DNA of 64,000 nt from Turritopsis dohrnii (lineage: Eukaryota > Cnidaria > Hydrozoa > Anthoathecata > Oceaniidae), in assembly GCA_027922465.2 (NCBI GenBank), contig BQMF02000162.1, positions 62,001 through 126,000 of the forward strand. Direction: 5' to 3'. Of this stretch, positions 31,791 through 44,891 are shown in pieces. A program made the position numbers and the translations under genes. Numbering within the stretch: the stretch's first letter is position 1; every line of letters starts with the position of its first letter. The notes below the pieces were generated by a model. That model ran no database searches and was not told the DNA's origin. It saw only the letters and a program-made list of their open reading frames with translations.

Positions 31791-34700
31791 TCATGTAAAC
31801 GATGCACAAAAACGTTCATAACTTGGAGTAGTAGTAGGAGGAGAAACCACGGGTATTTTAAAGACTTTACTCCACCACGGGTGTCCTAAAGTCAATAACT
31901 CTTGCAACCAGTGCATATTTTAGTTTAAAGCTAAACTTCTCGGGTTTAAAGCAAATAAATTTGTTTAATTTTAGTGGTTTCTGGAAGAGACTTTATCACA
32001 TACTTTCTGGCTATATTTACTTTCTAAAATACAGTACAAAAGTAGGTGATTCGAGTGTAAGCAATATGAAATATGAGAAATTCATTGCGTAGTTTACAGC
32101 AAGCATATGAACAGCAATTCAATCTCCTGATAAGCATCGAATCCAATTTTTGTGTAGAGGTTGTGTATAAATTTAGCAGAACGTTAACCTACTAGAAGAA
32201 TTCAGCATGGACATATATTCACTGAAAGGAAAATAAAATTCTGTTTTTATTCTCGTGTATTTTATGAAGGGTTTCACCAAAAATAATAAATAACGACTTG
32301 AACTATTTGGTCAGCGCCGCAAGAGGTAGCTGATCTTTCATTTCCCCGTGTCTGTCAGTCAGTCCCGTGTGTGTTATGTTGCAGGTCTTACTTAGGCTGA
32401 TACCGTGCAGGCTGCCAGAACTTAGGCTATATTGGTCCGTGGTTCAATTAAAAAACGCTCATGATTCAGTAGTTACATAATTTTTTTCATGGTAAGTGCG
32501 GCGTAAAAACAAAAATTGGACCGCGAAGTTGTCAGAAGAAAGATTCAGCGTGCAAGCCACTTTATTTGCCAAATTTTGGTAATGAACCATGAATGCGTCC
32601 AGTCATACGTTTTATATATATATGCTATCAAGAAGGCAAAGTAATTCTCATAGTTTCGACTGTGTATTTTGAGTGACCCTAGGTTATATGCTGAATTTTG
32701 CGGAGTTTTTTGTGGTGTGTGTTTATTAATATTGGTTGTGAGGTTAAATGACCTAATAATGGACATGAATGATAGCTCGGCTGCTTCCAAGGGTCTATAT
32801 TCTCTTGGATATACATGTTTTCATTTGTTGTCTTGCCTCGCTTTTTATTATTATTCATATTTTTATGTTCTGCCTGAACTAAAAATCAAAGAAAAATTGA
32901 TTTATAGATAGGGCCAATGTGCATTAAAATGACTTTCATTTTATTGTTTTTTTGTTGAAAAGTTTGTGGTAAAAAATAATGGGATTCAACACAAACCAAC
33001 AATGCATATTACTTGAGAATTAATTTTGATTCCATTATCATCTTCAGCGGTTAAAACTATTCAGAACAGAATCTAACAAAAAAGTCAAGTAATATTATTA
33101 TTTACATACATTATAAATATTACCTTAAAGGAAGAAATTGTTTACAGAAGAAGTATTTGCGGATTTAATTTTGCAGATTAGGGGTCCAAAAATTGGCTTA
33201 ATTTGCGGAATTAATTTTTGCGGATATCAGAAATTGTAGCAACAAAAAGGTTCAGGCACAACAGGGTATCAGATTAAAAAAAATTAGTTTCATGATACAA
33301 CCGTCTTCTAATACATGCAAAAAATGAACAGATAAAACAGCTTGAAATGTATAATAATGTTTTATTTCCTGCTAAAAGTACATGCACATGCTCACAGGAA
33401 AATGACTTGATCAATAGTATTCTATATGATGAAACTTATTATATACATAAACAATTTTCAAGTAGAGAATGCTTGCGTTTAAACATTACGTCACTTGGTA
33501 AGGCGTCTATATATAAAAGTAGTTTTGTTATTCATTATTGCTAGCAATTAAACTTGCATAATAATCACATTAACTTAAAGAATAATTTGTCGTAATATAA
33601 AAGGAGAAATAATATTTCCTTTATAAGCATACCGAGACCTGAATTTTACCAAAAAATCAGCATATCCTAAGCATATTGGTGAGCATTGGTCTTTGAGGTG
33701 TGTATGTGAATGAATTTTTGAATTTTTGATATTTTTGAATTTTATCTACAAAGAAAAAGAAGTCTTTATAATCACGTTAACACATAAGAGATAGGTGAAC
33801 GTGTTTGATCTCCCCATTCATTTGTGGTGCATGGATATAATTGATTTCATCAACTTATTTTTAAACAGATTTTTTCTTTCCAGACACGTTTCATTTTTAA
33901 AGACATTTGATAGACTTTTTTATATGTGGAGCGCCATAAAATTTTTTTAGCAAAATCCAATTTCGAATATTTCGGAAAAATAAGCATATGCATAATTTGA
34001 GCTTAATTCTAAAACATACTTAAGGATAAATGAGCCTGTTTACCAAAAAACATATGCTTATAAAAGGAAAAACATGTATGCTGCTGCTGAGTAAAACTTT
34101 ATATATAATTCTGATGATCAGAATAACCTGTGTATAATTGTCAAAAAAAAATATACTTTACTACTTTATAGGTAGTAATTTTATAGATGATGGCATTTTA
34201 TTGCTATTGGAGAGAACAGTCATTTGAAGATAATCGATATACTGAAATTTCTGCAGATTTGTTTATATATGATTGGTGACCTTAATCAAAAGTGTTTGAA
34301 TTCAAACATGTTTTAATAACATTTCCTGCTATTTAGGTGCCCTTTCACAGTCATATGCTTTATTGTTAGTTTGTATGATTATCGTATAAAGTTTGTTTGT
34401 AATTTTTTTGAAAGTGTGTTCCTTTTCTTTAGTGAAATGGTGGAGGGGAATCTAAGTAGTGATTTTCCATGATTCAAAAGGCAAGTTTTCCTAAATCGTA
34501 TTTCAATCAGCAGGAAATTCATAGTTTTACCCAATTATTAATTTTTTTTATGTTCCTGTTTTGAATAACTGTGATTAGAGCGTTTTCTGTATAAAATTTT
34601 AAAAACACGTATTACAGAGGCATGAGAATACAGTAGATTTTTTTATATAAACAAATTTATGAAAGCTATTTATGTCCTACTCAGTCTACCGAGATTTTCA

Positions 34701-35493
34701 AAGTGTTCAATACACTCACATCAACACAATGATTTTTCTTAGATTGTTTATATTACTAAGATCTGATGCTAGCGTTTTTTGGAAAAAAATTGTCAATGGT
34801 TTCTGATTATTTTATAATGCATGGTAATCAGGACATTTATACGTGCATTAGCAAAGTTGATCTTCGAAATGTGTACCTGAAAATTTGATTTGGATTTGAA
34901 CTTTATGATGACGATTATTAGACTGCTCGAAATTGTACATGTTTGGAATAGTGTTTATTTCTCCCTTTGATTAACGTTACTGATTTTTCATTTCCCCTGT
35001 AGGTGTTAAGCGAGTCAGTCAGTGTGTGTAATTAGTTCGCAGTTATTTGCACCCTCTTTAACGCCTTATTTTGTTATCTGTAACATTTGCGATTCAAAAT
35101 CAGAAACTTTGATTCCTAGCATTAATTCTTGAAGGATAAGCATTCATAATATAATAATCTAAAGAATATTGCAATTACTTTTAATTTCTTAGTCTTATTT
35201 TGCGCTGACCTTAAGGCCTAAGGGCCTCTTGTTTTTTCTTCAAATGGCAGAGGGGTAGCTAGATCTTCCTTGTTTACTGTTTAACCAATAGAGCCCTTTT
35301 AAGGAAGAAAGAACTTGATATATGGAACTGATCTAACTTTATTTCCATTCCCTTTACCCTCGCACTCAGCGATGACCAATATGCATTGTTTAAAAGGTCA
35401 AATGAAGACCACCCGCAAAACACCACTCATATAAATCAACAAACAAGCAAAACGGTTTATAAATAGAAATTTTTGATATTTTTGGTACACATA
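31791..35493. other. Gene-free interval with dispersed repeats
   Basis: Contains a block at 32041-32160 that recurs at 36541-36690 and a TTTGCGGATTTAATTTT-type repeat at about 33155-33232. No gene is supported. The open frames at 32545-32911 and 33347-33544 match nothing I know. Confidence 0.5.
32041..32160. repeat. Dispersed repeat, copy 1 (pair with 36541-36690)
   Basis: GTGATTCGAGTGTAAGCAAT and then ATGAAATATGAGAAATTCAT are nearly identical to 36546 onward. Both copies later share ATCGAATCCAATTTTTGT. Confidence 0.8.
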
Positions 35494-36003
35494 CACACTT
35501 TTTTTATAAGAACAATTTTACAAGAACACAAGCCTCAGATTTGACAAAAAAATAAGAACAAAATAAGAACAATCTGATGCTCGAATCATTTGTCCAAAAA
35601 TTAAGAACAGCCTCAGTCTGAATTTTCTTGCAAAATAAGAACAATTCATGATGTGAATTATCCCAAAAGCTATTGTTAACTGGTTTAGAAGTGTATTGTT
35701 TTTCTGACCTTCAATAAATATGCGAGATATATTTAATGATGGTGCGACTTGCGGTCTGCTTGAACACTCGAACACATTGGGTCATTACCAAGTAGCAACT
35801 ATTTTTAATGTTCTGTACTACGCTGCATTACAAATTTATTCGAATCGTCCAAATGGAAACAAGAACAAGACTTGCTGCAAAAACAAGAACAAAATGAGGC
35901 TGATATCTGAAAGTGTGTTCTTAATTCAAGGTGAAAAGGACTAAACAATATCAGAACAGCCAGCCTCAAGTCAGGTTTTACTGGTTCGTATAAAAAAAGC
36001 GTG
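35494..36003. mobile_element. Non-autonomous element with TA target duplication
   Basis: Left end CACACTTTTTTTATAAGAAC and the reverse complement of the right end CACGCTTTTTTTATACGAAC form the terminal repeats, flanked by TA at 35492-35493 and 36004-36005. AAGCCTCAG and its complement lie further in. The interior is rich in AAGAACAA repeats. The TA target suggests the Tc1/mariner superfamily. Confidence 0.75.
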
Positions 36004-36540
36004 TATTTGGGACGTATATTTTCAAGAATACATGATACAACACATAACAATTGGTTTTTAGTTATTTCACAAAACAATCATGCTGAGTTTTGATGTTTTT
36101 TCCGCATTCTTGTTTTCATCAGACATACTGATTGCCGAAGAAACTTCCTGAAAACATCTTGAGAGTATAGATAATTAAAGTTATATCATCTATAGATTCA
36201 TTGGAACTACGTGCATCCTTCTATTTCAATTTTGTTATTTATTTCAACTTTGTTATTGATTTGTTATTATCTGATGCAGCATTGGGTATATTGTCTTTAT
36301 TAGGGAAACAGTTAAGTTGAACGTAACCTGTCAAGATGTCGAAGTGTTTTACGCTGAAAAACTTTTAACCCTCATTTCTCAGGGCAGGAATCCTCAATAT
36401 GAAAACGTTCAAAAATGAAAGATCCCCTCCCACTCCTTTAATCTTTCACGATTCACTGTTCATTTAAGGATTACTTTCTCGTGTTTAATAAGCAAGACAA
36501 CTGGATAAGGAAGATTGTGTTTCAACAAGACCCACTCCAA

Positions 36541-36690
36541 AAAATGTGATTCGAGGGTAAGCAATATGAAATATGAGAAATTCATTGCGTAGCATAAAGC
36601 AAGCATCTGAACAGCAATTTAATCTTCCGATAGATAACAATAAACACAGCGTTCGTACACGTGCTCATCGACATCGAATCCAATTTTTGT
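36541..36690. repeat. Dispersed repeat, copy 2
   Basis: Direct-orientation copy of 32041-32160, with a 30-40-base insertion before ATCGAATCCAATTTTTGT. Confidence 0.8.
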
Positions 36691-38289
36691 TTCTGGAAAT
36701 TGTTCATCGATGGAGTGCGTACGCATGTTTTTCGAGATTGTTTGAACCCCTACCCCCGTGTGTACGCATTCATACGCAACGTATGTACAAATCACAACCC
36801 TCATCCTCTCTCTTAAACACTCTTTTGCCCGGGGCTTTAACATTTCTTTTTGTCGTATCTCATGTACTTGGTTGAAATCTTTAATTGATAAATGAACTGG
36901 ATGCTCCTAAATTAGCCAATTTAAGCCTGGAAAATTCACAACGCCGCACTACTATAAACATTGATTAAAACTTTAAGTGGAGGAAAAGTGCTAATGAAAT
37001 GTTGATCGCTGATAAAAGGTTTTTTAACATTCTTGCGTACATCCTTATGCATGCTCCTTCCTTATGCATACATACCTTCCCCATCTGCAAGAATACGGTT
37101 TTACAGTGACCACACACACAGCCCGTCTCCCACTCCCATTTCGGTACATACGTACTTCAATGATGCCCCCATATGCCTTTACATCTGTAGAACGCATTCG
37201 GAGACATCATCACACGTCAGTTGAGACCTTTTACACTCACTGAATAACTAGCCTAGGTAAAACAGAGATAAACCAGCAAATATTGATTGCTGCAGTAGTG
37301 GAGTAGCAGTAGTGTGCAACGCCTGGCGAATTTCTTATTTATGGCTTTTCTTCACAGAGCTATGCTATATACTGTTCGTTCCAACAACTTCACATCCTAG
37401 TTTCAACTTTTTCAGCTTATCAAAAAAAAAGCGACTACACGACATTCCAAGAACATAAAAGATGGTCAAAAGGTTTTGCCACTCTATACAGTTGAATGTA
37501 GCTCGCAATGATGTCAGTTATAGTTGACACTAAACTGTTATGTATAGGAACCATGCCTACTATTTGTCAGTGTCAACAGTGGAACCGTTTGTGATTATTT
37601 CATGATGTTTTGTGTGATGTGCGGATGGCGTGTTCATTTCAAATTTTGTCTTTTGTCAACCAAATGGAAAGGTCAGATACGATGGCAACTTTTTGATTCT
37701 TTTTTCGAGTTACTCTTCACCTTTTATATGTAAATTAATGCATCCTTTTTGTGAGAAAGTCATTTTTTGTCAAAAACGTCTCTCAAACGTGCAAACGCCT
37801 TTTAGAATAGCGGGGAATCTCACAACAATAGACCCTGTATAGACAGGTCAACAATTCATTCGAGAGCTTAGACTGAAAATGTTTCTAAGAAGCTTTCGTG
37901 GTCATTTTACAAGAGTGACAATTTTAATCATGTGACATTATGAAACAACACTACATGAAATCTGAAGAAAGGCAGTAACCGGAAGATTTAAGTTCCAGTC
38001 CGTAAAAGGTGGATCTTCCGTCCGTCCACTTAAAACCAATAGTTTATTCAATTCCAGAAGTACGCATAGCATTGGTCTAACTTGCACAAAGGCCAACGTG
38101 CGGTCAATCGATGGTCCTTAATGTGCTAAGCTGCTTTGAAAGCGTATAAGAGTGAAATATCGAGATAACAGGAGTGAGACTCAAAACAAGTTTCAAAATA
38201 AAATTGCATACATTTTCGTTTTTAGTTCACAGCACAATTACAAATACATTAAGTTTCCAGGTTTTTTTTTACATGAGCTGATAAACATA
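36691..38289. other. Gene-free interval downstream of GPCR
   Basis: Holds a degenerate TACGCAT/TATGCAT-rich stretch (about 36715-37200). No gene or RNA is recognised. Confidence 0.5.
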
Positions 38290-39291
38290 TTACAATAGAG
38301 ATTGCCACATTCTCTTAAAAAATTGGTTCACGTTTTTCCTTATGAATGAGAAATACAGAAGAGGATTCACAATGGAGTTCCAAAAGGCAATAGTAATCAG
38401 TGTGTTTTCAACGTCCTTTCGCAAATCATAGTCTTTAAAGTACCCAGTGGCAAATATCACCGCAAATACTGATATTGGAATCCAGCATACCATAAACGCG
38501 ATAACAGATCGCAAGGACAAGTACAACACGCGAGATTCCAATTGTTTTACTCGTGTGCTTGTTTGAACTTTTGCTTGAGCTTTCATGTATTTTCCAGTAG
38601 TCTCGTAAGGCACACTTTGAACGGAGTTCGAAGAACCACTATTGGTTGGAGTTGAAAGTTCTAAATGTGACGACTCTTTGGAACCTTCAATATACAATGT
38701 GTCCACTCTTTGATTTGCAGATATATTTTTTACTCTTTTAATGATTATGCAGTAAAACACACAAAATATAACTGATGTTGGTATCGTGCAAAATGGTATG
38801 ACGTAGATCTCAAACTCTCTTTTCAATTTGTTTTTCAACTTCGCTGTGACATACAAGGTTGTCATAATTACCATTGAGATGAACCAATTTGCAATGCTGA
38901 TTTTTATAGCTGCTGAGCGACTCATCTTTTTGTTTCTGGAACTTTTCAGGACATTCATCATCCTGCCATATGTGATTGCCAACAAATCAAACACAGACAG
39001 GAATAAGGAGATTCGCAATACGTAAAACTTCAGAAATAACAAAACATCGAGATAGATCATTTTACCAGTGGCTTTCTGGAGATAAAATAAAATTTTGATG
39101 AGTGCAATGGTAACACCCACAACTAAATCAGATAGTGACAAGTTCAAAATCAAAATCATGAATGCACTGAATGGTTTTGGTCCTTTAGTCTTGAATATGG
39201 CAATGATTTGTATGATGTTTAAAGCTATAATCCCAGCTGCAGTGAAGTTATTGACATAATTAAACAGTATATCTCCCCAGCTAAACGCCAT
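38290..39291 (-). CDS. Class A (rhodopsin-like) G-protein-coupled receptor, intronless
   Basis: The protein has 333 residues and starts at the ATG at 39291. Seven hydrophobic segments lie at about 15-33, 43-67, 82-106, 126-146, 158-184, 258-281 and 294-316. Family marks: Asp55 in LSLSD (TM2), Trp136 (TM4), CWIP 269-272 (TM6) and NSIVNPLLY 305-313 (TM7, the NPxxY box). The N-terminus is short, with one N-glycosylation site (NFT). The third loop (about 185-257) is serine/threonine rich. Oddities: TM3 ends TYGR (107-110) instead of DRY, and no cysteine stands at the start of TM3, so the usual TM3-ECL2 disulfide cannot form although C168 lies before TM5. Ligand unknown. It could signal constitutively or be an expanded lineage-specific orphan receptor. 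Confidence 0.88.
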   Translation of the reverse strand: MAFSWGDILFNYVNNFTAAGIIALNIIQIIAIFKTKGPKPFSAFMILILNLSLSDLVVGVTIALIKILFYLQKATGKMIYLDVLLFLKFYVLRISLFLSVFDLLAITYGRMMNVLKSSRNKKMSRSAAIKISIANWFISMVIMTTLYVTAKLKNKLKREFEIYVIPFCTIPTSVIFCVFYCIIIKRVKNISANQRVDTLYIEGSKESSHLELSTPTNSGSSNSVQSVPYETTGKYMKAQAKVQTSTRVKQLESRVLYLSLRSVIAFMVCWIPISVFAVIFATGYFKDYDLRKDVENTLITIAFWNSIVNPLLYFSFIRKNVNQFFKRMWQSLL

Positions 39292-40957
39292 AGCATCAAT
39301 ATTTTCTATATCTGCAATACTTGTTAGCCTTCGGAATGGTAGATGTTCTGCATTTATAAGGATTACATAAAGCGTTTATGATGATATTGCGAAATGTCAC
39401 TTTAATGATTTACCTATTAGTGTTACAATTACATTATATATATTGACCGATAGAAAATAACTTACGGATGTTAATTGAATTTATATTTACAACGTAAATC
39501 CTGTTTTTTTCGAAACCAAAAAACAGGCCGGTTATCATAAAAATAGCAGGTAATGTTTGAGTTAAATTTGGCTAAACTGGAATAGTAAAATCGATGTAGG
39601 TGTCGTGAAGCTAAAGCTTGCGAAGATTTTCCTTATTACATATTTTTATAATTGGCATTGAATCACGTAAACGTCAATCATGGGTGATTAGATATTGTTT
39701 CAAATTATTAAGTTCAGGGGTGTGTTCTGTCAGTTCCTCTTTTTAAAGGCAACCTGAAACAAATTATGCCTATGATGGTTTTTAGATGAACCTCAGTGTC
39801 TTGTTCTCAGTTCCTTTAAAAGTACTTGAAGCGCAGAGTCTGTAAGAGGTGTGAAGACAAAATGAGCAGATAACATCATAATATCAAACGATATCTGTGT
39901 ACACAGTAAACACATGATAAATGCACAAAGAGACAGGAAATTGTTGTAAAATTGTACGAACCATAACACCCTGGAACGTGACCTTATTAAGTTACTAAAC
40001 GTGCCGAAAAATAAAACAAACAATAAATAAATCATTAATAAGAGTTCTCCCAAATGCCATTTTTGTCGACTTCTTTTAAAGTACTAACGATTTATTTTTG
40101 CGTAAGAGACTTTGAAAACTAAGTCACATTATTTTCGTCAGGGGATAAGAATAGATCCTACGCTTCTGTTACTAGCTTTTCCAGTCATTTCAGAAATTCG
40201 TTGAAAGATTTTCCAAGACATCACCAGGCTAGGCGAATCGTAGTTAACCTGACCAAATTAATTTTCGACTTTTTTAGTTTTCGAAAGGCTTCAATAATTG
40301 AATTTCATATATTTGGGAACAGTTATAAATCATACTCAAGAATATAGCGTTTTAAGTAGTATTTACGCAGCTTTTTTGATAACACTTTGCGTTTAATTAA
40401 CAACATACCGACACTGCTAACAGACAGATAATTAACGTCATGTACGTGCTGTTATTATTTTTATCCCATAATCGAATATTTTAAATGGAAACAAACGGAA
40501 ATCATAAAAATTTTCCCATCAACCCCATCAAATTAAACTATTTTTTCAGTTATTTCACTGCATTTCGGACAGCCCTTTTTTTCAATTCATTAAATATCCT
40601 GTGTTGACTAATTTATATTTTCACAGAAAAACAAATACCATAGCTGGTCGACTAGTCGGATTTAAGTAAATAACTTATCACATTATAGGCATTTTCATAG
40701 CGCCAAATTAACTCAAAATTTCATAGTTTATCTGTAAAAATGCTGAAATTGTGACATTAAAAAGCCTAGCCCTAACCCTAACCCCTAATCTTAAATTCCA
40801 TTCACGAAATGTGGTGAAAGTTAAATTTGAATACTTCATTTGCTAAAATGCGTAATGTTGATCAAAAATGACATTCAATTCTGTAAGAAATGCTAATTTG
40901 GCTGATGTAGACTTTAGTATGATAGAACCTCTTATAGACGTTTTTTCCTTCATAATT
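39292..40957. other. Gene-free interval upstream of GPCR
   Basis: AT-rich. A short TTAGGG-type tract is at 40770-40788. The open frame at 39793-40053 (minus) is hydrophobic but not recognisable. Confidence 0.5.
40770..40788. repeat. Interstitial telomere-like repeat (CCCTAA)n
   Basis: CCCTAACCCTAACCCCTAA, three units. Confidence 0.9.
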
Positions 40958-41050
40958 ACTGCGACGGAGAGCATTTTTATTGAAATTGTGTGTATATTTA
41001 TATAGAAATGCATTCCTTCGCATAGATTTTTGAACAAATGTGCCGGTTAG
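40958..41050. mobile_element. ~120-bp hairpin MITE, copy 2 (left end lost)
   Basis: ACTGCGACGGAGAGCATTTT and AGAAATGCATTCCTTCGCA with a GTGCCGGTTAGG end. The outer left arm is missing or diverged. Confidence 0.8.
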
Positions 41051-41934
41051 GAATATTTCTACATTGAGTTTTTTCCCTTGGTGATAGATAGGGTTGACTA
41101 CATGACTATTAAGTTAGTGAGGTGGAGCTCGCGGTTAAGTAAGTAAAGCCTGCCATTTCCATGATATTGTGTTGTTGCAATTTATAATTGTTACTGTACT
41201 ACAAAAAGGACTTGGGACCGAAGTTCACAAAAGGCATTTATAGCTTGTAGCATGTCTGATCCGGGGAATACACTAAAAATTGTGCGGCCATGCCTCAATT
41301 GAACGTGGTCGCATATTGTTTTGTTCATTTGGGTAAAATAATATCGTGTAATCCTAATAGTTTTTAGATAAAAGAGAGTTGTCTTTAAATTTTGTACTTA
41401 AAAATGGCTTGAGTGATGATGTAATAGATGGGTTTCTGATCTTAAGCAAATACCCTGATTATGCTAAAAAACCCCCAAACTTCACGAAAATAGATTTCAA
41501 GTACTAATGGTGCACCAAAAAAAATCTATTGTACGAAAGTTATAGTCCATAAAGGCCAATATCCACTTAAAGGATCTCCTGAGAATCAAGTAAGCGGATA
41601 TCTTGAAGTGTATAGAAAGTATCTATTTATATGAGAAGATGCGCGCGCACGTTTACAGGAAAATGACTTAATAAATAGATTATATGTTGCAGCATACTGC
41701 AATTATCGAGCAAAGAACACTAATGTTTGTAAACATTACGCCACTTTACGTCACATCGAAATTCAATTATAAAAGTTGTAAAATTTTACTTTTGGCATCA
41801 AAAAAGTCAGTTTGTTATCTACAACACACTTATAAGAATAACAAGGATATCAGGCTGAACATGCAGCCAAATTGACATTAAATTTAATGTGCTATGAATG
41901 TTTCTCAGGAAGATTTTTTATGTACTGTTGCTCT

Positions 41935-42024
41935 TTGTAGAAGCGAAGGGTGTAGAAGGCGAAGGGTGTAGGGTGTAGGATGTAGGGTGTAGGGTGTAGA
42001 AGGCGAAGGGTGTAGAAGGGTGGT
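41935..42024. repeat. GGGTGTA minisatellite
   Basis: Tandem GGGTGTA(G) heptamers mixed with GAAGGCGAAGGGTGTA units over about 90 bases. Confidence 0.93.
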
Positions 42025-42314
42025 GAGCAGTTAATGACTCAATGAAGATTAAAGGAATGTCCTAAAAATGAGAAAATTGATTCATAATAACAGTTTAACG
42101 CAAAAAAAGGAAATTAATATAAGAGATAATCGAGGTCAAAGTGAAATCTGCGGAACCATTAAAAAAACCTCAAAGATAGCTAATTTCTGAATTATTTCAA
42201 ATGTCGTGTAATTTAGAGAATAATTGAGCCTGCTCGATTTTATTTCCACAGAAATGATGTAGTTCAAAACAACCGCCGTACTTTATTGCGTTGCTGGTGC
42301 TTTATTGAAGCCTT

Positions 42315-42420
42315 GCCCACCAGGCAAATTTGTTGAAAAATCAAGGTGGAGTACATTTCTATAGGCGTGTGCACACTGTTTCAATGAAAATGCTCTTCGA
42401 CGCAGTGATTTTTTAGGGTT
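42315..42420. mobile_element. ~120-bp hairpin MITE, copy 3 (diverged)
   Basis: GCCCACCAGGCAAATTTGTT, then the ATTTCTATAG core and GCAGTGATTTTTTAGGG end. Confidence 0.78.
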
Positions 42421-42436
42421 ATGGTTTACCAACTTA

Positions 42437-42660
42437 GGGGCTGTTCATATGGAGGCGGGCTGTCCCGGTTGACTGGGCTGGCTCGGTTAGGTGAGATCTC
42501 GCTATTTTTAAGAAACGCATGAAAAAAATAAAAGGTGTTCATATGACAAGCGAGCCAGCCCGCCTTGCCGAGATCTCGCTTGTTTTTACCGAGATCTCGG
42601 CTAGGCGGGATAAAAATTGTTCAAAACACTCCATCCCGGTGAGGCGGGCTGGGATTTTAT
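42437..42660. mobile_element. MITE-like element with GAGATCTCG palindromes
   Basis: GGGGCTGTTCATATGGAGGC begins the unit. TGTTCATATG recurs about 95 bases later, GCGGGCTG and its complement occur near both ends, and GAGATCTCG is found three times. No ORF. Boundaries are approximate. Confidence 0.6.
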
Positions 42661-42914
42661 AAATTCCTCTACTTTTTCCGGTGAATAACTTAACTCTTCT
42701 CCAGAAATTGTAACTGAGCTCACGCCTCCACACTTTCTTTATTGCAAAAATCTATGGGGCAATGAAACTTGTTATGGATAGAGGGACAAATTAAGTCAGT
42801 TTACTTATAAAGAGATGAAAAGGGAGTTGACCTTGAAATAAGAAAGAGTTAGAAATAAAGAGGGTCGACTTTATTGGCAAAAGATTGGCCACGAAATCGG
42901 TTTCTGATGATTCA

Positions 42915-43075
42915 GTGGACTCTCTATTATTCGAAATAACTAAGACACTCCATAATTCGAACTGAATCAGTCGGTCCCTTCTAGCGAAAACCTAGCAATA
43001 TTACTCACTATAACTCGAACTCTCCATAATCCGAACGATTTTGTTTTCTCCAAAGACGTTCGAGTATGTTGTAAA
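42915..43075. mobile_element. Probable second Tigger/pogo-type terminal fragment
   Basis: CAGTGGACTCTCTATTATTC and repeated ACTCTCCATAATCCGAAC / ACTCCATAATTCGAAC blocks have the form of pogo/Tigger ends (CAGT...CTC...TTCGAA). The matching right end was not located. A related AGACTCTCCGATAATCCG piece is at 59817-59836. Confidence 0.45.
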
Positions 43076-44891
43076 CACAACAGGAAGATACGGACCGCAA
43101 GGAATTTCTTTCTTTTTTTTCTTTTTAAACGTTTTTTCTTTGTTCCACCAATTAGATGTCATAGGAGAACGTCATAGGCTAATATTGGTTGTGTCATAAA
43201 ATAATTCGAAAGATTAAAAGAATCAATCATTAAAATGAGTAATGCCAACTTTTATCGATGCAGTTAATCTTTATTTGGTGTATGAAAAATCGACTTTGCA
43301 GCCATATAACTTGCTTTCGAAGAAGCCCTGGGAACGAGGTTGCCATATAACTTGCTCGATATGGATCGAGATATGTGTTTATTTTATTTTAGACCAACAA
43401 GTGTTGCTGAGTTTCACGATCTGGTTCAACTTCATGCGCACTATTTTGTATGTTGTTCTGAAGCCGGGCAAATTTTTTTCTTTTTTCCATCTTGAGGTAA
43501 AGTTTTTGTGAAACTGTTTCATAATCGAATATCATCTCTTCCTCACCATCACAACCTCGAACACAGGGTCTTTTTTTCGATCTATCAAAAATATGTTCCT
43601 CTTTCCCTCCACTTTCAATTTTATTTTTTTTGATGATTATCAATTTTCCTATCAATGACTTTCAATCAATCAATTCCAATGTTTCTCTTTGAAATCATTT
43701 GATGATGATCATGTCAAAGATTATGTAGCTAATGTGTTTTGTAAGGAACCATCCTATTATACTTAACTGCTGAAATAACTTCTCTTCCGAATCAAAATAC
43801 CGTTTATGATATCGATGGAAGACCACCGTAGACTGACATTATCCCAGTGGCCAGGCTGGAAACTTCCAGATGATTGTATGTCACATGGGAATCAGCATGG
43901 AATTCTATTGGAATCCTCATTCACCATTAGAGGACCTCTTCTTTATCTTACAGCATTCTGTGAATCATATCCGGCTGGCTCTTTTTATTCATTATTTCAA
44001 TCTGTGCGCAAATAAGAATGTTTTGTTGAGATGGACTAAATCACTTGCGGACAAAGTCTTTGTCAATCAGATTTGCAGTTACAGATTGTGGTCAAAACCT
44101 TGTTTTTCAGACTGGGTTAAATGAGCAAAGTATTACGTAATGCCTTTTTTTTCAAACGAAATCCAAATAAACAGATTAGCGGAAGAGAACAGTGCAGAGA
44201 TCCAACTCAACTGGAATTAATATTTAATTGGGTAAATTTGTTGAAAGGGGGATGCAGATTTCGTGCCCTAACAGATACCTGTGGGATCTTATATACAGTT
44301 TCCTTATTCATGATAGACAAAATAGTCTTTCTTGTTGTGGACAAAAATAGGTAACCATGGTGACAAAAATGACGCACAGGATGAAAGCAGACTTTTCTGT
44401 TGAAACAGCAATTTTAAAAATAACTACATTTGAAACTAGAAAAATAATTTAGATGCGGAAAAGTTAAATACATCAATATCAATATCGACAAACGTAAAGA
44501 CACTACGTGAGATGCCTTTCGTCCCACCCTAAATGGCGTTATTTTTCATGACTTGGTGCGAAAAGGGCGTGTGTTTATTTTTGAAAGTTTAATCGTGGGC
44601 GCAAAATATAATGCCGATAAGGGTAGACGTTGTTAACTAAAAATCTGACAGTTTTCACTGGTCTAGAAGAAAATGAAGGGTATTTTTGTCACCTCTGCAA
44701 AATAAATTTGAAAGTGTGAAATTGTGATTATTGATCACGTCCCAATCTTCTTAAAGGCAAAACGAATGGTAACACACCTCTCCATAAATTCACAAGGTAT
44801 CATCATAGCAGCCCTCGCCTCGTCTTTAATCTCCGTAACTATTACACCATTTCACCATAAAAACATACAAACGTCATCATAATTAGAGAGT
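43076..44891. other. Gene-free interval
   Basis: Several open frames of 60-90 codons (for example 43806-44015 and 44121-44354) have no recognised domain and no consistent splice sites that I could join. I do not call a gene. Confidence 0.45.

Noticed and set aside
35518..35775. 85-codon minus frame
   Set aside because: It is a translation of the AAGAACAA-rich interior of the TA-flanked element.
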